Shown here: one piece after another, positions 1 to 10,779 of the stretch
Layout of the letters: the number at the start of each line of letters is the position of its first letter
How positions within the stretch are numbered: the stretch's first letter is position 1
NCBI RefSeq assembly: GCF_023156385.1
Contig: NZ_JAKZAK010000005.1
Location: 124,001 to 188,000 of the forward strand
Origin: Marinobacter xestospongiae
Lineage (GTDB): Bacteria; Pseudomonadota; Gammaproteobacteria; Pseudomonadales; Oleiphilaceae
Length of the DNA: 64,000 nucleotides
Reading direction: 5' to 3'
The notes under the pieces: model-generated
What the model saw: the letters and a program-made list of their open reading frames with translations, nothing else
What the model was told of the DNA's origin: nothing
Databases searched by the model: none
Program-made: the position numbers and the translations under genes

Positions 1-230
1 GGAGAATCGTAGATCAGTGCGACCTGATCGCCGCGGCCGGCACGAATATTTGCATCCAGCGCCAGATCGGAGCTGTTGAGCTGGCCATCGGGAAACCATT
101 GGCCGTGGCCCTGTCCCCGGTCTTCCCAGATGATCTCCGGGCTCTTGATCCAGTCGATTTGGCTGGCCTGCTCCCGCCAGAAGTCCTCTCTCTGGTGAAT
201 GGAGCGATCAAACTCTGAACGATAGGTCAT
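1..230 (-). CDS. Acyl-CoA synthetase, propionyl-CoA synthetase (PrpE)-like, N-terminal fragment
   Basis: The first 76 codons of a gene that continues past the left edge of the window. The start ATG is the reverse complement of 228-230 and the protein begins MTYRSEFDRSIHQREDFW. The pattern of an acidic/aromatic start, then FWREQASQIDW, then a WFPDGQLN segment and an ALIYDS stretch matches the N-terminal capping region of acetyl/propionyl-CoA synthetases (ANL superfamily). The QIDWIKSP and GQLNSSDLALD pieces look more like propionate-CoA ligase than acetyl-CoA synthetase. This family activates a short-chain acid with ATP to an acyl-adenylate and then to acyl-CoA. The catalytic core is outside the window, so substrate is inferred only from the N-terminus. 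Confidence 0.75.
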   Translation of the reverse strand, partial: MTYRSEFDRSIHQREDFWREQASQIDWIKSPEIIWEDRGQGHGQWFPDGQLNSSDLALDANIRAGRGDQVALIYDS

Positions 231-421
231 TCGTCCACCTCTATCCCCAAGCTGTTGTATTTGTTGTTGGCTGTGTTGGAGCGTCTGGACAGTGTCGGCG
301 GTCGCTACAGATGCGACTCCCGCGTCGTGATGATGGGTATTGATGTGCCTGACTGTCTTCAGAGGCTCATTACCAGACTGTAGGCAGTTTCCTGGCGAGA
401 ACTACTAGACCATAGGCTAAG

Positions 422-448
422 CCGGTGCCGGGGCGGGCCCGGAACCGG
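422..448 (-). terminator. GC-rich hairpin downstream of xseA
   Basis: Two arms, CCGGTGCCGGG (422-432) and CCCGGAACCGG (438-448), pair with one internal mismatch around a five-base loop. It lies 30 bases beyond the xseA stop on the minus strand. It lacks a clear T-run, so it is a weak intrinsic terminator candidate. The rest of 231-479 shows nothing else I can support. Confidence 0.35.
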
Positions 449-479
449 TTGTCAGGGGGCGTCAGGGGAGGTCGCCGGG

Positions 480-1841
480 CTACTCCGACGCTTCCGGGGC
501 GTGGGTTGCGGTGACCACGGCTGATACCGAGCCCTGGGCAAGGCGGGCGTGGATCTGATCACCGGGGCTGAGATCTCCGGGATTGCGAACGATCCGCTCC
601 TGCGGGTCCTGGACGATAGCGTAGCCCCGGCCCAGCGTGGCCAGAGGGCTGACCACATGCAGGGTCTGGCCAAGGTGTCCGAGTCGATCCCGGGCGTGGT
701 CCAGGCGCTGTCCAAAGGCCTGTCGCAATCGCTGGTTCAGTTGGTCGACGTCGCGATGCTTCTGGCTGACCTGTTGCAGTGGCGAGCGCCCCTTCAGGCG
801 TTGCCCCAGGTTCTGCAGTCGTATCTGGTCCCGTTCTGCCCGTTGGCGGATGGCGCTCTGAAAGCGCAGTTCGAGTTCGTCCAGTCGCTGGGCCTTGTCC
901 TGCAGTTCCCGCCGAGGGTCTCGCAACCGCGCTGCGAGGTGGGCCAGTTGCTGCCTTTGACGCTGGATGGTGCGACGGGCTGCGTGTTGCAGGCGTTGCT
1001 GGTGCTCGTCGAGTCGCATCAGCCACTGCTGCTGGTCGGGTGACACCTTCTCGGCGGCGGCGGATGGGGTCGGCGCCCGTAGGTCGGCGACAAAATCGGC
1101 GATGGTGACATCGACTTCGTGGCCGACCGCGCTCACCGTTGGAATCCGGCAGTTGGCCAGCGCACGGGCAACCCGCTCCTCGTTGAAGCACCAGAGATCT
1201 TCCAGCGAGCCGCCGCCGCGTCCGACGATCAGGACATCGGCCTGGTTATGGGCCTGGGCGGCGTTCAGGGCGGCGACGATGTCGTCGGTTGCGGCCTGAC
1301 CCTGGACGGCGGTGGGGTAAAGCGTCACCGGTATTGCCGGGCACCGGCGGGCCAGTACCGTCAGGATGTCATGAATGGCAGCACCGGTGGGCGAGGTCAC
1401 CACGCCTAAGTGGCGGGGCGGAAACGGAATCGGGCGTTTGCGGTCGGCGTCGAAGAGGCCTTCCTGGCTGAGCTTTGCCTTGAGGGCTTCAAAAGCCTGC
1501 TGCAGTGAGCCCTGGCCGGCCGGCTCCATGTGTTCGACAATGATCTGGAAGTCGCCGCGGTTCTCATACAGGCTGACCTTGCCGCGAAGGTGCACCTGAT
1601 CGCCTTCCCGCGGAATCTGCCGCAGTCGCTGGTTGAAGCCGCGGAACATGGCGCAGCGCACCTGGCAGCGACTGTCTTTCAAAGTAAAGTACCAGTGACC
1701 CGAGGAGGGGCGCGACAGGCTCGATAGCTCGCCTTCGATCCAGGCCTGCATAAAGCTGGTTTCCAGCAGGTGGCGGACCTGATGATTCAGTTCGCTGACG
1801 GTCAGCGCCCGGGGGCGGGTGGTGAGCGGTGGGGTGTCCAT
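480..1841 (-). CDS. xseA: Exodeoxyribonuclease VII large subunit
   Basis: 453 residues, the usual size for XseA. It is the catalytic subunit of ExoVII, which degrades single-stranded DNA to oligonucleotides in mismatch repair and damage processing. An OB-fold sits at about residues 9-100 ([15 protein letters not shown], then GHWYFTLKD). The catalytic region carries [13 protein letters not shown] near 146, [11 protein letters not shown] at about 207-217 and [24 protein letters not shown] from 241. A long Q/R-rich helical stretch (about 270-400) forms the coiled-coil arm that binds the small subunit. xseB is not in the window. The gene is divergent from guaB, a common gammaproteobacterial arrangement. 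Confidence 0.96.
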   Translation of the reverse strand: MDTPPLTTRPRALTVSELNHQVRHLLETSFMQAWIEGELSSLSRPSSGHWYFTLKDSRCQVRCAMFRGFNQRLRQIPREGDQVHLRGKVSLYENRGDFQIIVEHMEPAGQGSLQQAFEALKAKLSQEGLFDADRKRPIPFPPRHLGVVTSPTGAAIHDILTVLARRCPAIPVTLYPTAVQGQAATDDIVAALNAAQAHNQADVLIVGRGGGSLEDLWCFNEERVARALANCRIPTVSAVGHEVDVTIADFVADLRAPTPSAAAEKVSPDQQQWLMRLDEHQQRLQHAARRTIQRQRQQLAHLAARLRDPRRELQDKAQRLDELELRFQSAIRQRAERDQIRLQNLGQRLKGRSPLQQVSQKHRDVDQLNQRLRQAFGQRLDHARDRLGHLGQTLHVVSPLATLGRGYAIVQDPQERIVRNPGDLSPGDQIHARLAQGSVSAVVTATHAPEASE

Positions 1842-1931
1842 GACGGGCCTTATACGTGAATGCCGAAAATACAGGTGGCTAAAACTAACCGAAATTCAAA
1901 AAGATGCAATCAAGACTTCAAAGAAGGACGG

Positions 1932-1960
1932 TTTACTGTCCTCAGGAGCGGCTTTATAAT
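1932..1960 (+). promoter_or_regulatory. Sigma-70 promoter of guaB
   Basis: TTTACT at 1932-1937 and a perfect TATAAT at 1955-1960 are separated by 17 bases. Transcription would start near 1967 and leave a leader of about 90 bases, which contains a short GGGTG/CACCC hairpin (about 1994-2009), before the guaB ATG at 2058. No PurR-like palindrome is obvious. Confidence 0.7.
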
Positions 1961-2012
1961 GGATCGATTAAGGATTTTGCTTTGCAACACTGCGGGTGAA
2001 TCCACCCTGTAG

Positions 2013-3521
<1,509 letters not shown>

Positions 3522-3535
3522 TCGCGACCGCCTAG

Positions 3536-3566
3536 GGCCGGCCCAGTGGGTCGGCCGTTTTCGTTT
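3536..3566 (+). terminator. Hairpin with T-rich tail between guaB and guaA
   Basis: GGCCGGCCC (3536-3544) pairs with GGGTCGGCC (3548-3556) through one G-U pair and a three-base loop, followed by GTTTTCGTTT. It sits between two genes that are normally co-transcribed, so it is probably a partial terminator that lowers guaA read-through, or a transcript-end stabiliser. Confidence 0.5.
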
Positions 3567-3601
3567 AACCGGTCGTTGACTTTACTTGCATTGAGGAACC
3601 C

Positions 3602-5179
3602 ATGGCCCAGAACATTCATGACCACCGCATCCTGATTCTTGATTTTGGCTCCCAGTACACCCAGTTGATTGCCCGCCGCGTTCGGGAAATCGGTGTGTAC
3701 TGTGAAATCCGTCCGTTCGACATTTCCGGTGACGAGCTCAATGAGTTCAATCCCAAGGGAATCATTCTGGCGGGTGGTCCGGAGTCAGTCACGGAGCTGG
3801 GAGGCCCACGTGCACCGGAAGGCCTGTTTGAGCGTGGTATTCCGGTACTGGGCATCTGCTACGGCATGCAGACCATGGCCGAGCAACTCGGTGGCAAAGT
3901 GGCCAGCTCCGACAAGCGCGAGTTCGGCTATGCCCAGGTCAAGGTGCGTGCCGAAGGGCCGCTGCTGAAAGACATCAAAGACCACCTGACGGCAACCGGT
4001 GACGCCCTGCTGGACGTGTGGATGAGCCATGGCGACAAGGTCGTCACCATGCCTGAAGGCTTCGAGCTGCTGGCGTCCACCGAGAGCGCACCGATTGCTG
4101 CAATGCAGGATCTCAGCCGCAACCTGTACGGTGTCCAGTTCCACCCGGAAGTGACTCACACCCTGCAAGGCAAACGCATTCTGGAGCATTTCGCACTGAA
4201 CATCTGTCAGTGTGAAGCGCTGTGGACTCCGGCCAAGATCGTTGATGACGCCGTTGCGCAGATCAAGCAGCAGGTGGGTGATGACAAGGTGTTGCTGGCA
4301 CTGTCCGGCGGTGTGGACTCGTCGGTCACCGCGGCACTGCTGCACAAGGCGATTGGCGACCAGCTGACCTGTGTGTTTGTCGACAATGGTCTGTTGCGCC
4401 TGAACGAAGGCGAGCAGGTGATGGACATGTTCGCCCGCAACATGGGTGTGAAAGTCATCAAGGTGGACGCTGAGGACCTGTTCCTGGGTAAGCTCAAGGG
4501 TGTGTCTGACCCTGAACAGAAGCGCAAGGTTATCGGCAACACTTTCATCGACGTGTTCGATGACGAAGCCGCCAAGATCACCGATGTGAACTGGCTGGCC
4601 CAGGGCACCATCTACCCGGATGTGATCGAGTCTGCCGCCTCCAAGACCGGCAAGGCACATGTGATCAAATCCCACCACAACGTGGGTGGGCTGCCGGAAA
4701 CCATGAAGATGAAGCTGGTTGAGCCGCTGCGGGAACTGTTCAAGGACGAAGTTCGCAAGATCGGCCTGGAGCTGGGCCTGCCGTACGACATGGTCTACCG
4801 TCACCCGTTCCCGGGGCCTGGTCTGGGTGTACGTATCCTCGGTGAGGTGCATAAGGAGTACGCGGATATCCTGCGTCGCGCCGATGCCATCTTTATCGAG
4901 GAGCTGCATCGCGCGGACTACTACCACAAGACCAGCCAGGCGTTTGCTGTGTTCCTGCCGGTGAAGTCGGTCGGTGTGGTCGGCGACGCCCGACGCTACG
5001 AGTACGTGGTGGCACTGCGCGCGGTGGAAACCATCGACTTCATGACCGCTCGCTGGGCGCATCTGCCTTACGACCTGCTGGAGACCGTATCCAACCGCAT
5101 CATCAACGAGATTAGCGGTGTGTCCCGGGTGACCTACGATGTGTCATCCAAGCCGCCGGCGACGATTGAGTGGGAATGA
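3602..5179 (+). CDS. guaA: GMP synthase (glutamine-hydrolysing)
   Basis: 525 residues, standard length. It converts XMP to GMP using ATP and the ammonia released from glutamine. The N-terminal class I glutamine amidotransferase domain (about 10-200) carries GICYGMQ with catalytic Cys87 and the QFHPEVTHT motif with His181 and Glu183. The ATP pyrophosphatase domain begins near 210 and has the PP-loop LSGGVDSS at 234-241. The C-terminal dimerisation domain ends in KPPATIEWE, the family signature. All catalytic residues are present. Transcribed with guaB. Confidence 0.98.
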   Translation: MAQNIHDHRILILDFGSQYTQLIARRVREIGVYCEIRPFDISGDELNEFNPKGIILAGGPESVTELGGPRAPEGLFERGIPVLGICYGMQTMAEQLGGKVASSDKREFGYAQVKVRAEGPLLKDIKDHLTATGDALLDVWMSHGDKVVTMPEGFELLASTESAPIAAMQDLSRNLYGVQFHPEVTHTLQGKRILEHFALNICQCEALWTPAKIVDDAVAQIKQQVGDDKVLLALSGGVDSSVTAALLHKAIGDQLTCVFVDNGLLRLNEGEQVMDMFARNMGVKVIKVDAEDLFLGKLKGVSDPEQKRKVIGNTFIDVFDDEAAKITDVNWLAQGTIYPDVIESAASKTGKAHVIKSHHNVGGLPETMKMKLVEPLRELFKDEVRKIGLELGLPYDMVYRHPFPGPGLGVRILGEVHKEYADILRRADAIFIEELHRADYYHKTSQAFAVFLPVKSVGVVGDARRYEYVVALRAVETIDFMTARWAHLPYDLLETVSNRIINEISGVSRVTYDVSSKPPATIEWE

Positions 5180-5218
5180 TCGCGCGTTAGGCAGTAACTG
5201 CCAATAATCGGTAAGTAG

Positions 5219-5247
5219 AAAAAGCCCATGCTTTCATGGGCTTTTTT
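5219..5247 (+). terminator. Rho-independent terminator of guaBA
   Basis: A perfect arm AAAAAGCCCATG (5219-5230) pairs with CATGGGCTTTTTT (5235-5247) around a CTTT loop. The stem runs straight into a T-tract, 40 bases after the guaA stop. The flanking A-tract could let it also work on the opposite strand. Confidence 0.92.
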
Positions 5248-5329
5248 GTATCTGGCAGTATCGGGTCACCACTGGCCGAGGGGAGCCGGTCAAGAAGGGC
5301 TGCCTCTTGCCCGGTTTGGACCTCACGAT

Positions 5330-5695
5330 ATGAGACGGAGCATTCAGGTGAAATGGATAATCGCTTTTTTGTCAGTAGCCTTGATTGGGAGCAACCTGTT
5401 CTGGCTTGCTATTGTCGTGGATCAGGGGGTGACTTCGGCTTATCGTGACCAACAGATCCAGGAACTGGATGAAACGCGGAAGCAACTGATGGCGGCGTTG
5501 CCGGAGTTGGCTGGGCATCTCGGTAAGGAGGAGGTAGTCTCGATTGTTAGCAGGCACACAGAACTGGGTGTATATGAAAAATCAGGGTGCACCTGGGCTG
5601 GCTGGGTTGCTCTGAAGTTCCACGAACAGGGCACGTTGCAGGCGGCGATGCCGGTTTGGGATTACGGTGGTAACCCCTGCCTTGAAAGCTTTTGA
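5330..5695 (+). CDS. Small membrane-anchored hypothetical protein
   Basis: 121 residues from the ATG at 5330. A longer reading from 5228 would overlap the guaA terminator, so I reject it. The N-terminus is basic (MRRSIQVKW) followed by one hydrophobic segment at about 9-29, which implies a signal anchor. The remaining 90 residues would be periplasmic: a helical part with charged residues (QIQELDETRKQL), then a C-terminal part with two cysteines (GCTWAG and GNPCLESF) that could form a disulfide. No recognisable family. There is no strong ribosome binding site before 5330, so expression is uncertain. It sits alone between the guaBA terminator and a 200-base gap. Confidence 0.45.
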   Translation: MRRSIQVKWIIAFLSVALIGSNLFWLAIVVDQGVTSAYRDQQIQELDETRKQLMAALPELAGHLGKEEVVSIVSRHTELGVYEKSGCTWAGWVALKFHEQGTLQAAMPVWDYGGNPCLESF

Positions 5696-5896
5696 TTGGG
5701 CGGGGCTTGTCAGAGGCTCCTTAAACGTTTTCTTATTTCTATAAAATATAAGCATCGCTGCGTACTCCCTGAAACCCGCATGTTTCTTGGTACTGCGCTC
5801 CACAACGGACTGACCAGAATCTGGTTGCGAATTATCCAAACGCTGACTAAGCCTGTAGGGTGGTGTTAACCACAGTCGAAAAGGAGGTTTTGCGTA

Positions 5897-7171
5897 ATGG
5901 CTCAGTACCAGGCAATACCAGATTCGCAGGGGGGCAGTCGGCAGCAGCGGCCGCGTGATCCGAGCAAGGGGTACGTTGCCCTGTTGGGATGGTCGTTGAA
6001 CGCGGTGGAGGCGGCGGACCGTTTTGATCGCCGTTACGTGGTGGTGGCGCCCGAATGGGCGGAAGACTACTGCAAGGAGCACGACATTCCCTACGTGCCC
6101 TGGAATTTCGAACGCATCAATGACCGTTCCATGGAGATTGCCCAGACCCTCAAGGAGATGGGGGTGAATGTGGCGATTCCACTGTTCGAGGAAACGGTGG
6201 AATGGGCCGGTGCGATCAACTCCGTATTGCTGAACAACCCACGATTGCTGGGGCAGGCGATGCTGTTGCGGGACAAGGCGTTGATGAAACGTCGGGCCCA
6301 GTTGGGTGGCATTCGTGTTGGCATTTTCGAGGAAGCCCATGACAAAGAGGACGTGATCCGCTTCCTCAAACGGGTTAACCAGACCCTGTTGAAACTCGAT
6401 GGCGATCCCAATGATCCCATCCATCTCAAGGCCTTCGACAAGGCCGGCTGTCTCGGCCATCGGGTGATCCGGTCACCGGATGAGGTGGATGCCATTCCCG
6501 ATGAAGAGTTCCCGGTGTTGATGGAATCCCATCTGGACGGCTGGGAGTTTGCGGTCGAAGCCTGGATTCACCAGGGCAAGATCCGCTTCCTGAATATTTC
6601 CGAGTACGTCACCCTGGGCTATTCGGTGTTTGTGCCGGCATCGCCTGAGCTGGAGAAGTACCGCGACCAGATCCGTACCCAGATCGAAAAACTGATCAAG
6701 ACCTTTGATATCGAATTCGGTTTCGTTCACCCGGAGTATTTCGTCACCAGCGATGGCGAAATGTACTTTGGCGAGGTGGCGTACCGTCCGCCCGGCTTCA
6801 AGGTGTTTGAGTTACTGGAGCGGGCGTATGGCTTCAATGCCTACCAGGGTCTGATCCTGGCCTTTGATCCAAAGACCACGGAGGAGGAGATTGCCGCGTT
6901 CTTCCCCCGCGAGGTGGTGGATGCCAAGGGCTATGCCGGGTGTTTCGGGGTTTACCCGCGGCGGCGGGTGGTGAGCCGGCTGGAAATACCGGAAGAGACT
7001 GAGGACCACGACTACTTCGAGTCCCATGAGCTTACACCACCACTTGAGGAAACCGTCACCAAGCGCACGGCGTTCGGTACCCATTGGGGTCTGGTGTACT
7101 TCTTCGGTGACGAGCCCCACACCCTGCGGGACCTGCTCAAGCACCAGGAGGACCTGGATTTCTATGTATAA
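5897..7171 (+). CDS. ATP-grasp family ligase
   Basis: 424 residues, with a strong AAGGAGG ribosome binding site nine bases before the ATG. The N-terminal third (about 25-112) looks like the Rossmann-type pre-ATP-grasp domain (GYVALLGWSLNAVEAADRF, then RYVVVAPEWAED). The ATP-grasp fold spans about 115-310: DKALMKRRAQLGG (126-138) opens the lid subdomain, FPVLMESHLDGWEFAVEAW (205-223) holds acidic and aromatic residues that usually contact nucleotide, and YFGEVAYRPPG (290-300) supplies a metal-binding acidic residue. Such enzymes form an acyl-phosphate from a carboxylate and join it to an amine or thiol. The substrate is not evident. The next gene begins 75 bases on and encodes a putative papain-like enzyme, so the two probably act on the same molecule (inference). 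Confidence 0.8.
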   Translation: MAQYQAIPDSQGGSRQQRPRDPSKGYVALLGWSLNAVEAADRFDRRYVVVAPEWAEDYCKEHDIPYVPWNFERINDRSMEIAQTLKEMGVNVAIPLFEETVEWAGAINSVLLNNPRLLGQAMLLRDKALMKRRAQLGGIRVGIFEEAHDKEDVIRFLKRVNQTLLKLDGDPNDPIHLKAFDKAGCLGHRVIRSPDEVDAIPDEEFPVLMESHLDGWEFAVEAWIHQGKIRFLNISEYVTLGYSVFVPASPELEKYRDQIRTQIEKLIKTFDIEFGFVHPEYFVTSDGEMYFGEVAYRPPGFKVFELLERAYGFNAYQGLILAFDPKTTEEEIAAFFPREVVDAKGYAGCFGVYPRRRVVSRLEIPEETEDHDYFESHELTPPLEETVTKRTAFGTHWGLVYFFGDEPHTLRDLLKHQEDLDFYV

Positions 7172-7246
7172 TGGCGGTGGCCGTGAATGCGGCCGCCACT
7201 GCTGGCGCTGAGGATCGATCACACCAGCCCCTGTGCAAGGAGTCCA

Positions 7247-9262
7247 ATGAGTACCATTGATACCGGTGATGGCAGTAACGATGCCAAGTTGGCCAAGCTT
7301 TCCTGCCAGCTGCTGGATGCCGTCCAGAGCCTGGCGGAGGCGCCTTCGTTCACCCGCGCCGCCAAGCTCCAGCGGCTGTTCGACCTGGGGCGCCGGCTGC
7401 TGCTGAACGATGGTGGCTGTGCGGTTCTGGAGCAGTATGCGCCGCAGCTGGAGCAGGCCGGCGTATTCGCCGGGACCGACTGGGCTTACCCCCAGATCCT
7501 CATTCCTGCCCTCAGCGCTTCCTCCCTCAAGAGCGCCAACAGCGACACCGTGGTAATCGAAGCCCTGAGCGACCTGCGTTTGCTGGCGGTGGCGATGGGG
7601 GATTACAGCCACGTGTCGGTGTCGTCGGAGCAGGCCCACCATTTCCTGACCCAGGTGCTGGCAGCCAATCTGGACATGCTGTTCAGCCCGCCCACGGAGG
7701 CTGAACGCACCCAGCAGGGGCGGATGGCCCTGGCCAGCCGGGCGCTGGTCCGGTACCTGGCTGAGCGGGTTGGCTATGAGCACATCATTGACCGATTGAT
7801 CGACGAGATCTGGCGCATCCTGCAGCAGCGCCCCATTCAGGTTGACGGCGTTAAACGCATGGTGACCCAGATCGCGGTCTGTCGCGCAGATCCGACGATC
7901 AACCTGGGGGCCAGCGGACATGGCGCTGATCGCCTGATCAGCGCTTTGTTTGCCCCGTCGTCAGCCTGCCGCGAGGACCCGGGGCTGGCGGTTTACCAGG
8001 AACGGCTGGAGGCAATGGATTCGGCGGCCCTGCAGTCCGAGGCGACCGGGTTCGCCCGTTCCATGCACGATACCGGGCTGGTATCGCCGTATCACGCCAC
8101 GTTGCTCCGTTTCCTGCTGGATCAGAGCGATTACCTGATTGCCGAGGCCCTGGGGTTGTCCAGTACCGGTCGCGAATGCCTGTTGTGTTACGACCAGCTG
8201 GTTCGGGCGATGATCGAGTTCGGTATCTATCCGGAAACCGGGCAGGGGATCTACGGCCTGGCGCTGATGCTGGAACGGGGCATTCTGTATCAGCCTCCGG
8301 TGGCGCCCGCGCTGTGGCGGCAGATTGCGCTGCCGATTTCTGACTATTGTCGGCAGCGGCTGAGCCTGGTGTTTGGTAACAGTCCGTCGCCGGAGGTCCG
8401 GTTGATGGAAGGTGTGTTGTGTATTCTGGGGCTGCCGTTGGGCGTCGGCCAGGGCAACAACCCCACCTGTCAGTCGGCCCGGGCGCTGTCGATGTGGGCT
8501 TACAACGATCCCGATTATCTGTTGCAGATGGTGGTGTGGGCTGCCCGGGATGACGAGATTGTGATGCACTTTGAGGGACAGGCCATTTCTTCGCGGGAGA
8601 GTCAGTCCGGCGTGGCGACGGAGATGTCGCTGGATCTTGATCCGGTGTCCTTGGTGGTGGTGCCGCACCTGGACCGGATCTACGCCGAGATGGGACGCCG
8701 CTGTGCCGATCGCGAGGGCGATCCCCACCGCTGGATCAACCCGGAATTCCACGGCTGGTGGGCCGGTCGCGGGTTCCGCATCAACGTCGATGTTGCCACC
8801 GGCCTGCTGCAGGATCTGGAAGGGTTTCTCAGCCACTTCTATGCCTGCTACCACCCGTTCTACAACGGCAACCAGCCGGTGATCCATCCCCAGCCGGCAG
8901 GGATCGCCGTCACCGACAGCGCAGCCCGTTTCATTGGTTGGCATGCCATCACCATTGTGCGGGTGGCCCTCGACCCCGAGGAGCAGATGCGTGTGTACTT
9001 CTTCAATCCCAACAATGACAGTGGCCAGAACTGGGGCGATGGCATCCTGGTCAGCACCTCAGGCAAGGGCGAACGTTTCGGCGAGGCGTCACTGACCTTT
9101 GAGGAGTTCGCCTCCAGGCTGTACATCTTCCACTACGACCCGCTGGAGCGGGGCGTGCTGGCCAATGTGCCCGCCGAACAGCTACAGGCAGTGATCGACC
9201 GGATTCACCGCAGTTGGGGCGACAACCGCCTGCCCGCCAGTGGCTTGCAAGCTCAGGAGTAA
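7247..9262 (+). CDS. Large protein of unknown function with papain-like Gln/Cys/His/Asn landmarks
   Basis: 671 residues from the ATG at 7247, which has AAGGAG eight bases upstream; an in-frame ATG at 7187 has no comparable site. No family is recognised by eye and there is no signal peptide. The N-terminal 380 residues are mostly helical. The C-terminal part holds GQGNNPTCQSARALSMW, with Gln402 exactly six residues before Cys408, the spacing of the oxyanion-hole Gln and nucleophile in papain. His566 lies in FIGWHAITIVRV and Asn587 in YFFNPNNDSGQNWGDG, in the papain order Cys-His-Asn. I infer a cysteine hydrolase or transpeptidase-like domain. It follows the ATP-grasp ligase in the same orientation and is likely co-transcribed. 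Confidence 0.65.
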   Translation: MSTIDTGDGSNDAKLAKLSCQLLDAVQSLAEAPSFTRAAKLQRLFDLGRRLLLNDGGCAVLEQYAPQLEQAGVFAGTDWAYPQILIPALSASSLKSANSDTVVIEALSDLRLLAVAMGDYSHVSVSSEQAHHFLTQVLAANLDMLFSPPTEAERTQQGRMALASRALVRYLAERVGYEHIIDRLIDEIWRILQQRPIQVDGVKRMVTQIAVCRADPTINLGASGHGADRLISALFAPSSACREDPGLAVYQERLEAMDSAALQSEATGFARSMHDTGLVSPYHATLLRFLLDQSDYLIAEALGLSSTGRECLLCYDQLVRAMIEFGIYPETGQGIYGLALMLERGILYQPPVAPALWRQIALPISDYCRQRLSLVFGNSPSPEVRLMEGVLCILGLPLGVGQGNNPTCQSARALSMWAYNDPDYLLQMVVWAARDDEIVMHFEGQAISSRESQSGVATEMSLDLDPVSLVVVPHLDRIYAEMGRRCADREGDPHRWINPEFHGWWAGRGFRINVDVATGLLQDLEGFLSHFYACYHPFYNGNQPVIHPQPAGIAVTDSAARFIGWHAITIVRVALDPEEQMRVYFFNPNNDSGQNWGDGILVSTSGKGERFGEASLTFEEFASRLYIFHYDPLERGVLANVPAEQLQAVIDRIHRSWGDNRLPASGLQAQE

Positions 9263-9289
9263 ATAGCGCTAGCGGCGGACAGACTGTGC

Positions 9290-10234
9290 TCAAACGGCCT
9301 CAATAAACGTCAGCAGTCCAGTCAACTGGCGCACCTGCACCGGCAACGTCTGGGGCAGGGCGGTCAGGGTGTGATCGAGCCGGGCCAGCTGGAAAGCGCC
9401 GGAGATCCGCAGGTGGGCAATGCCGGGGGCTAATCGCACATAGCCTCGCCGGTAGCGTTGCAGCTCCGCCACGAACTCGTCCAGCCTCAGGTTATCGGCT
9501 ACCAGCACCCCACGGGTCCAGGCGTCGGCGTAGGGCTGGACTGGCGCCTGTTGGAGCAAACCGTTGGCGTTGTAGTCGTATCGAACACCCGGATCGGCGC
9601 TGATCACCGAGCTGGATTGGCCTGGTGCCAGTGTGGCGGTCCCGGTCAGCATGTTGAGGCGACAGTATTGGCTGTCCACGGCACGAACGTGTAAACGACA
9701 GGCGCTCTGTGGCCGAATGCTCCCCTGAGGAGTGGCGATAAGAAAATCTGGTTCGTCGCTGCCGACTGCGGTTTCAACCACAAGTTCCCCGGCCAGCAGC
9801 CGCAACTTCGGGGAGGTGCCATGCTCCTCAACCACCGCCCGGGTGTTGGTGTTCAGATGAACCTGAATACCGTTGGGCAGGCGCAGTTGCCGTTGTTCAC
9901 CGTGGCCTGCGGTGAGGTAGCCCGGCTCCAGGTGGCGCCACCACTCCCGCTCTGTCACCTGGTAACCGAGTCCGCCGGCCGCGGCCATCACGGCGAGCGC
10001 CTTGAGAGCATCCCGCCGTTGCAGGCGTGGTCGTCCCAGTGTGGCATGCGCTACCGGTTTGGGCATCAGTCCGAGTTTCTGGCGGACCGCCTCGGCCTTG
10101 CTCCAGGCCTGCTCATGCCTGGGGTCGGCCTGGCGCCAACGCAGACAGTCTGCTTCGTCCTGCGCGGTGGCTTCACCGCTGCACAGCAAGCTGAGCCACT
10201 GCGCCGCCTCCCGGGCGACATCCCGATCGATCAT
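9290..10234 (-). CDS. FecR-family transmembrane anti-sigma regulator
   Basis: 314 residues. The chosen start (10234, MIDRDVAREAAQWLSLL) overlaps the sigma-factor stop as ATGA; a reading six codons longer is possible. Residues 1-50 form the FecR N-terminal cytoplasmic domain (aligning with the W-x2-R-x4-RHEQAW pattern as LRWRQADPRHEQAW) that contacts the sigma factor. A membrane segment near 80-95 (LKALAVMAAAGGLGY) is followed by the periplasmic FecR domain (HGEQRQLRLPNGIQVHLNTNT and LLAGELVVETA). FecR proteins relay a signal from a TonB-dependent receptor to a FecI-type sigma factor. No receptor gene is adjacent, which is unusual. It ends 28 bases from the convergent gene on the left. Confidence 0.9.
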   Translation of the reverse strand: MIDRDVAREAAQWLSLLCSGEATAQDEADCLRWRQADPRHEQAWSKAEAVRQKLGLMPKPVAHATLGRPRLQRRDALKALAVMAAAGGLGYQVTEREWWRHLEPGYLTAGHGEQRQLRLPNGIQVHLNTNTRAVVEEHGTSPKLRLLAGELVVETAVGSDEPDFLIATPQGSIRPQSACRLHVRAVDSQYCRLNMLTGTATLAPGQSSSVISADPGVRYDYNANGLLQQAPVQPYADAWTRGVLVADNLRLDEFVAELQRYRRGYVRLAPGIAHLRISGAFQLARLDHTLTALPQTLPVQVRQLTGLLTFIEAV

Positions 10235-10749
10235 GCCATCACCATGATGCATTCCTCGAACGCCGTTGCCATATAGCGCTTGACCGTACGCAGGTTGACC
10301 TCCAACTGTTCGGCAATGGCGGCGTAGGTCAGCCCGTCGAGCTGGGACAGCAGGAATGCCTGGCGGACTTTGGGCTTCAGCCGATCAAGGATGGTATCCA
10401 GTTCGTACAGGGCCTCGCGAATCAGGTGCTGGGTTTCGGCAGAGGGGTAATGTCGTTCTGGCAGCGCGGCGAGAGCCTCCTGGTAGGCGGTTTCCAGGCT
10501 CTGGCGCCGATAATGGTCCTTTACCAGGCGGCCAGCCACCGTGGTGAGGTAGGCCCGGGGTTCGCGGATGTCCAGTGGCTTGTCGTGCCGCTGGCGATGG
10601 TTCAGCAGTTTGATGAAGGTGTCCTGGGCAAGGTCTGCCGCCTGCTGACGGCAGCCGAGCTTGTGACGTAGCCAGTTCAGAAGGTAGCCGTGGTGGCCGA
10701 GATAGAGTTCACCGATGGCATCGTGTGAGAGGGTGTGAGGCGTCGACAT
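10231..10749 (-). CDS. FecI-like ECF sigma-70 factor
   Basis: 172 residues, the normal size for iron-starvation ECF sigma factors. Region 2 is at about 12-80 (ELYLGHHGYLLNWLRHKL, then DLAQDTFIKLL, then PRAYLTTVAGRLVKDHYRR). Region 4 is at about 110-165 (LDRLKPKVRQAFLLSQLDG, then AIAEQLEVNLRTVKRYMATA), which reads the -35 element. It directs RNA polymerase to a small set of iron-uptake or siderophore genes under control of the FecR partner encoded just downstream. A Fur box lies 11 bases upstream of the start codon, so expression should rise in iron limitation. Confidence 0.92.
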   Translation of the reverse strand: MSTPHTLSHDAIGELYLGHHGYLLNWLRHKLGCRQQAADLAQDTFIKLLNHRQRHDKPLDIREPRAYLTTVAGRLVKDHYRRQSLETAYQEALAALPERHYPSAETQHLIREALYELDTILDRLKPKVRQAFLLSQLDGLTYAAIAEQLEVNLRTVKRYMATAFEECIMVMA

Positions 10750-10760
10750 ACTTCACCATG

Positions 10761-10779
10761 AATGATAATGCGTATCATT
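10761..10779. promoter_or_regulatory. Fur box upstream of fecI
   Basis: AATGATA (10761-10767) and TATCATT (10773-10779) form a perfect inverted repeat with a five-base centre, a 19-base element close to the Fur consensus. It lies in the divergent region between the sigma factor and the MacA-like gene, close to the sigma-factor start. It is expected to repress fecI-fecR when iron is plentiful. Confidence 0.85.

Noticed and set aside
3785..5062. 425-codon open frame antisense to guaA
   Set aside because: Shadow of a highly conserved gene; no recognisable motif or ribosome binding site.
7187..7246. Extended N-terminus of the papain-like protein from ATG 7187
   Set aside because: The added 20 residues have no support, while ATG 7247 has AAGGAG at good spacing.
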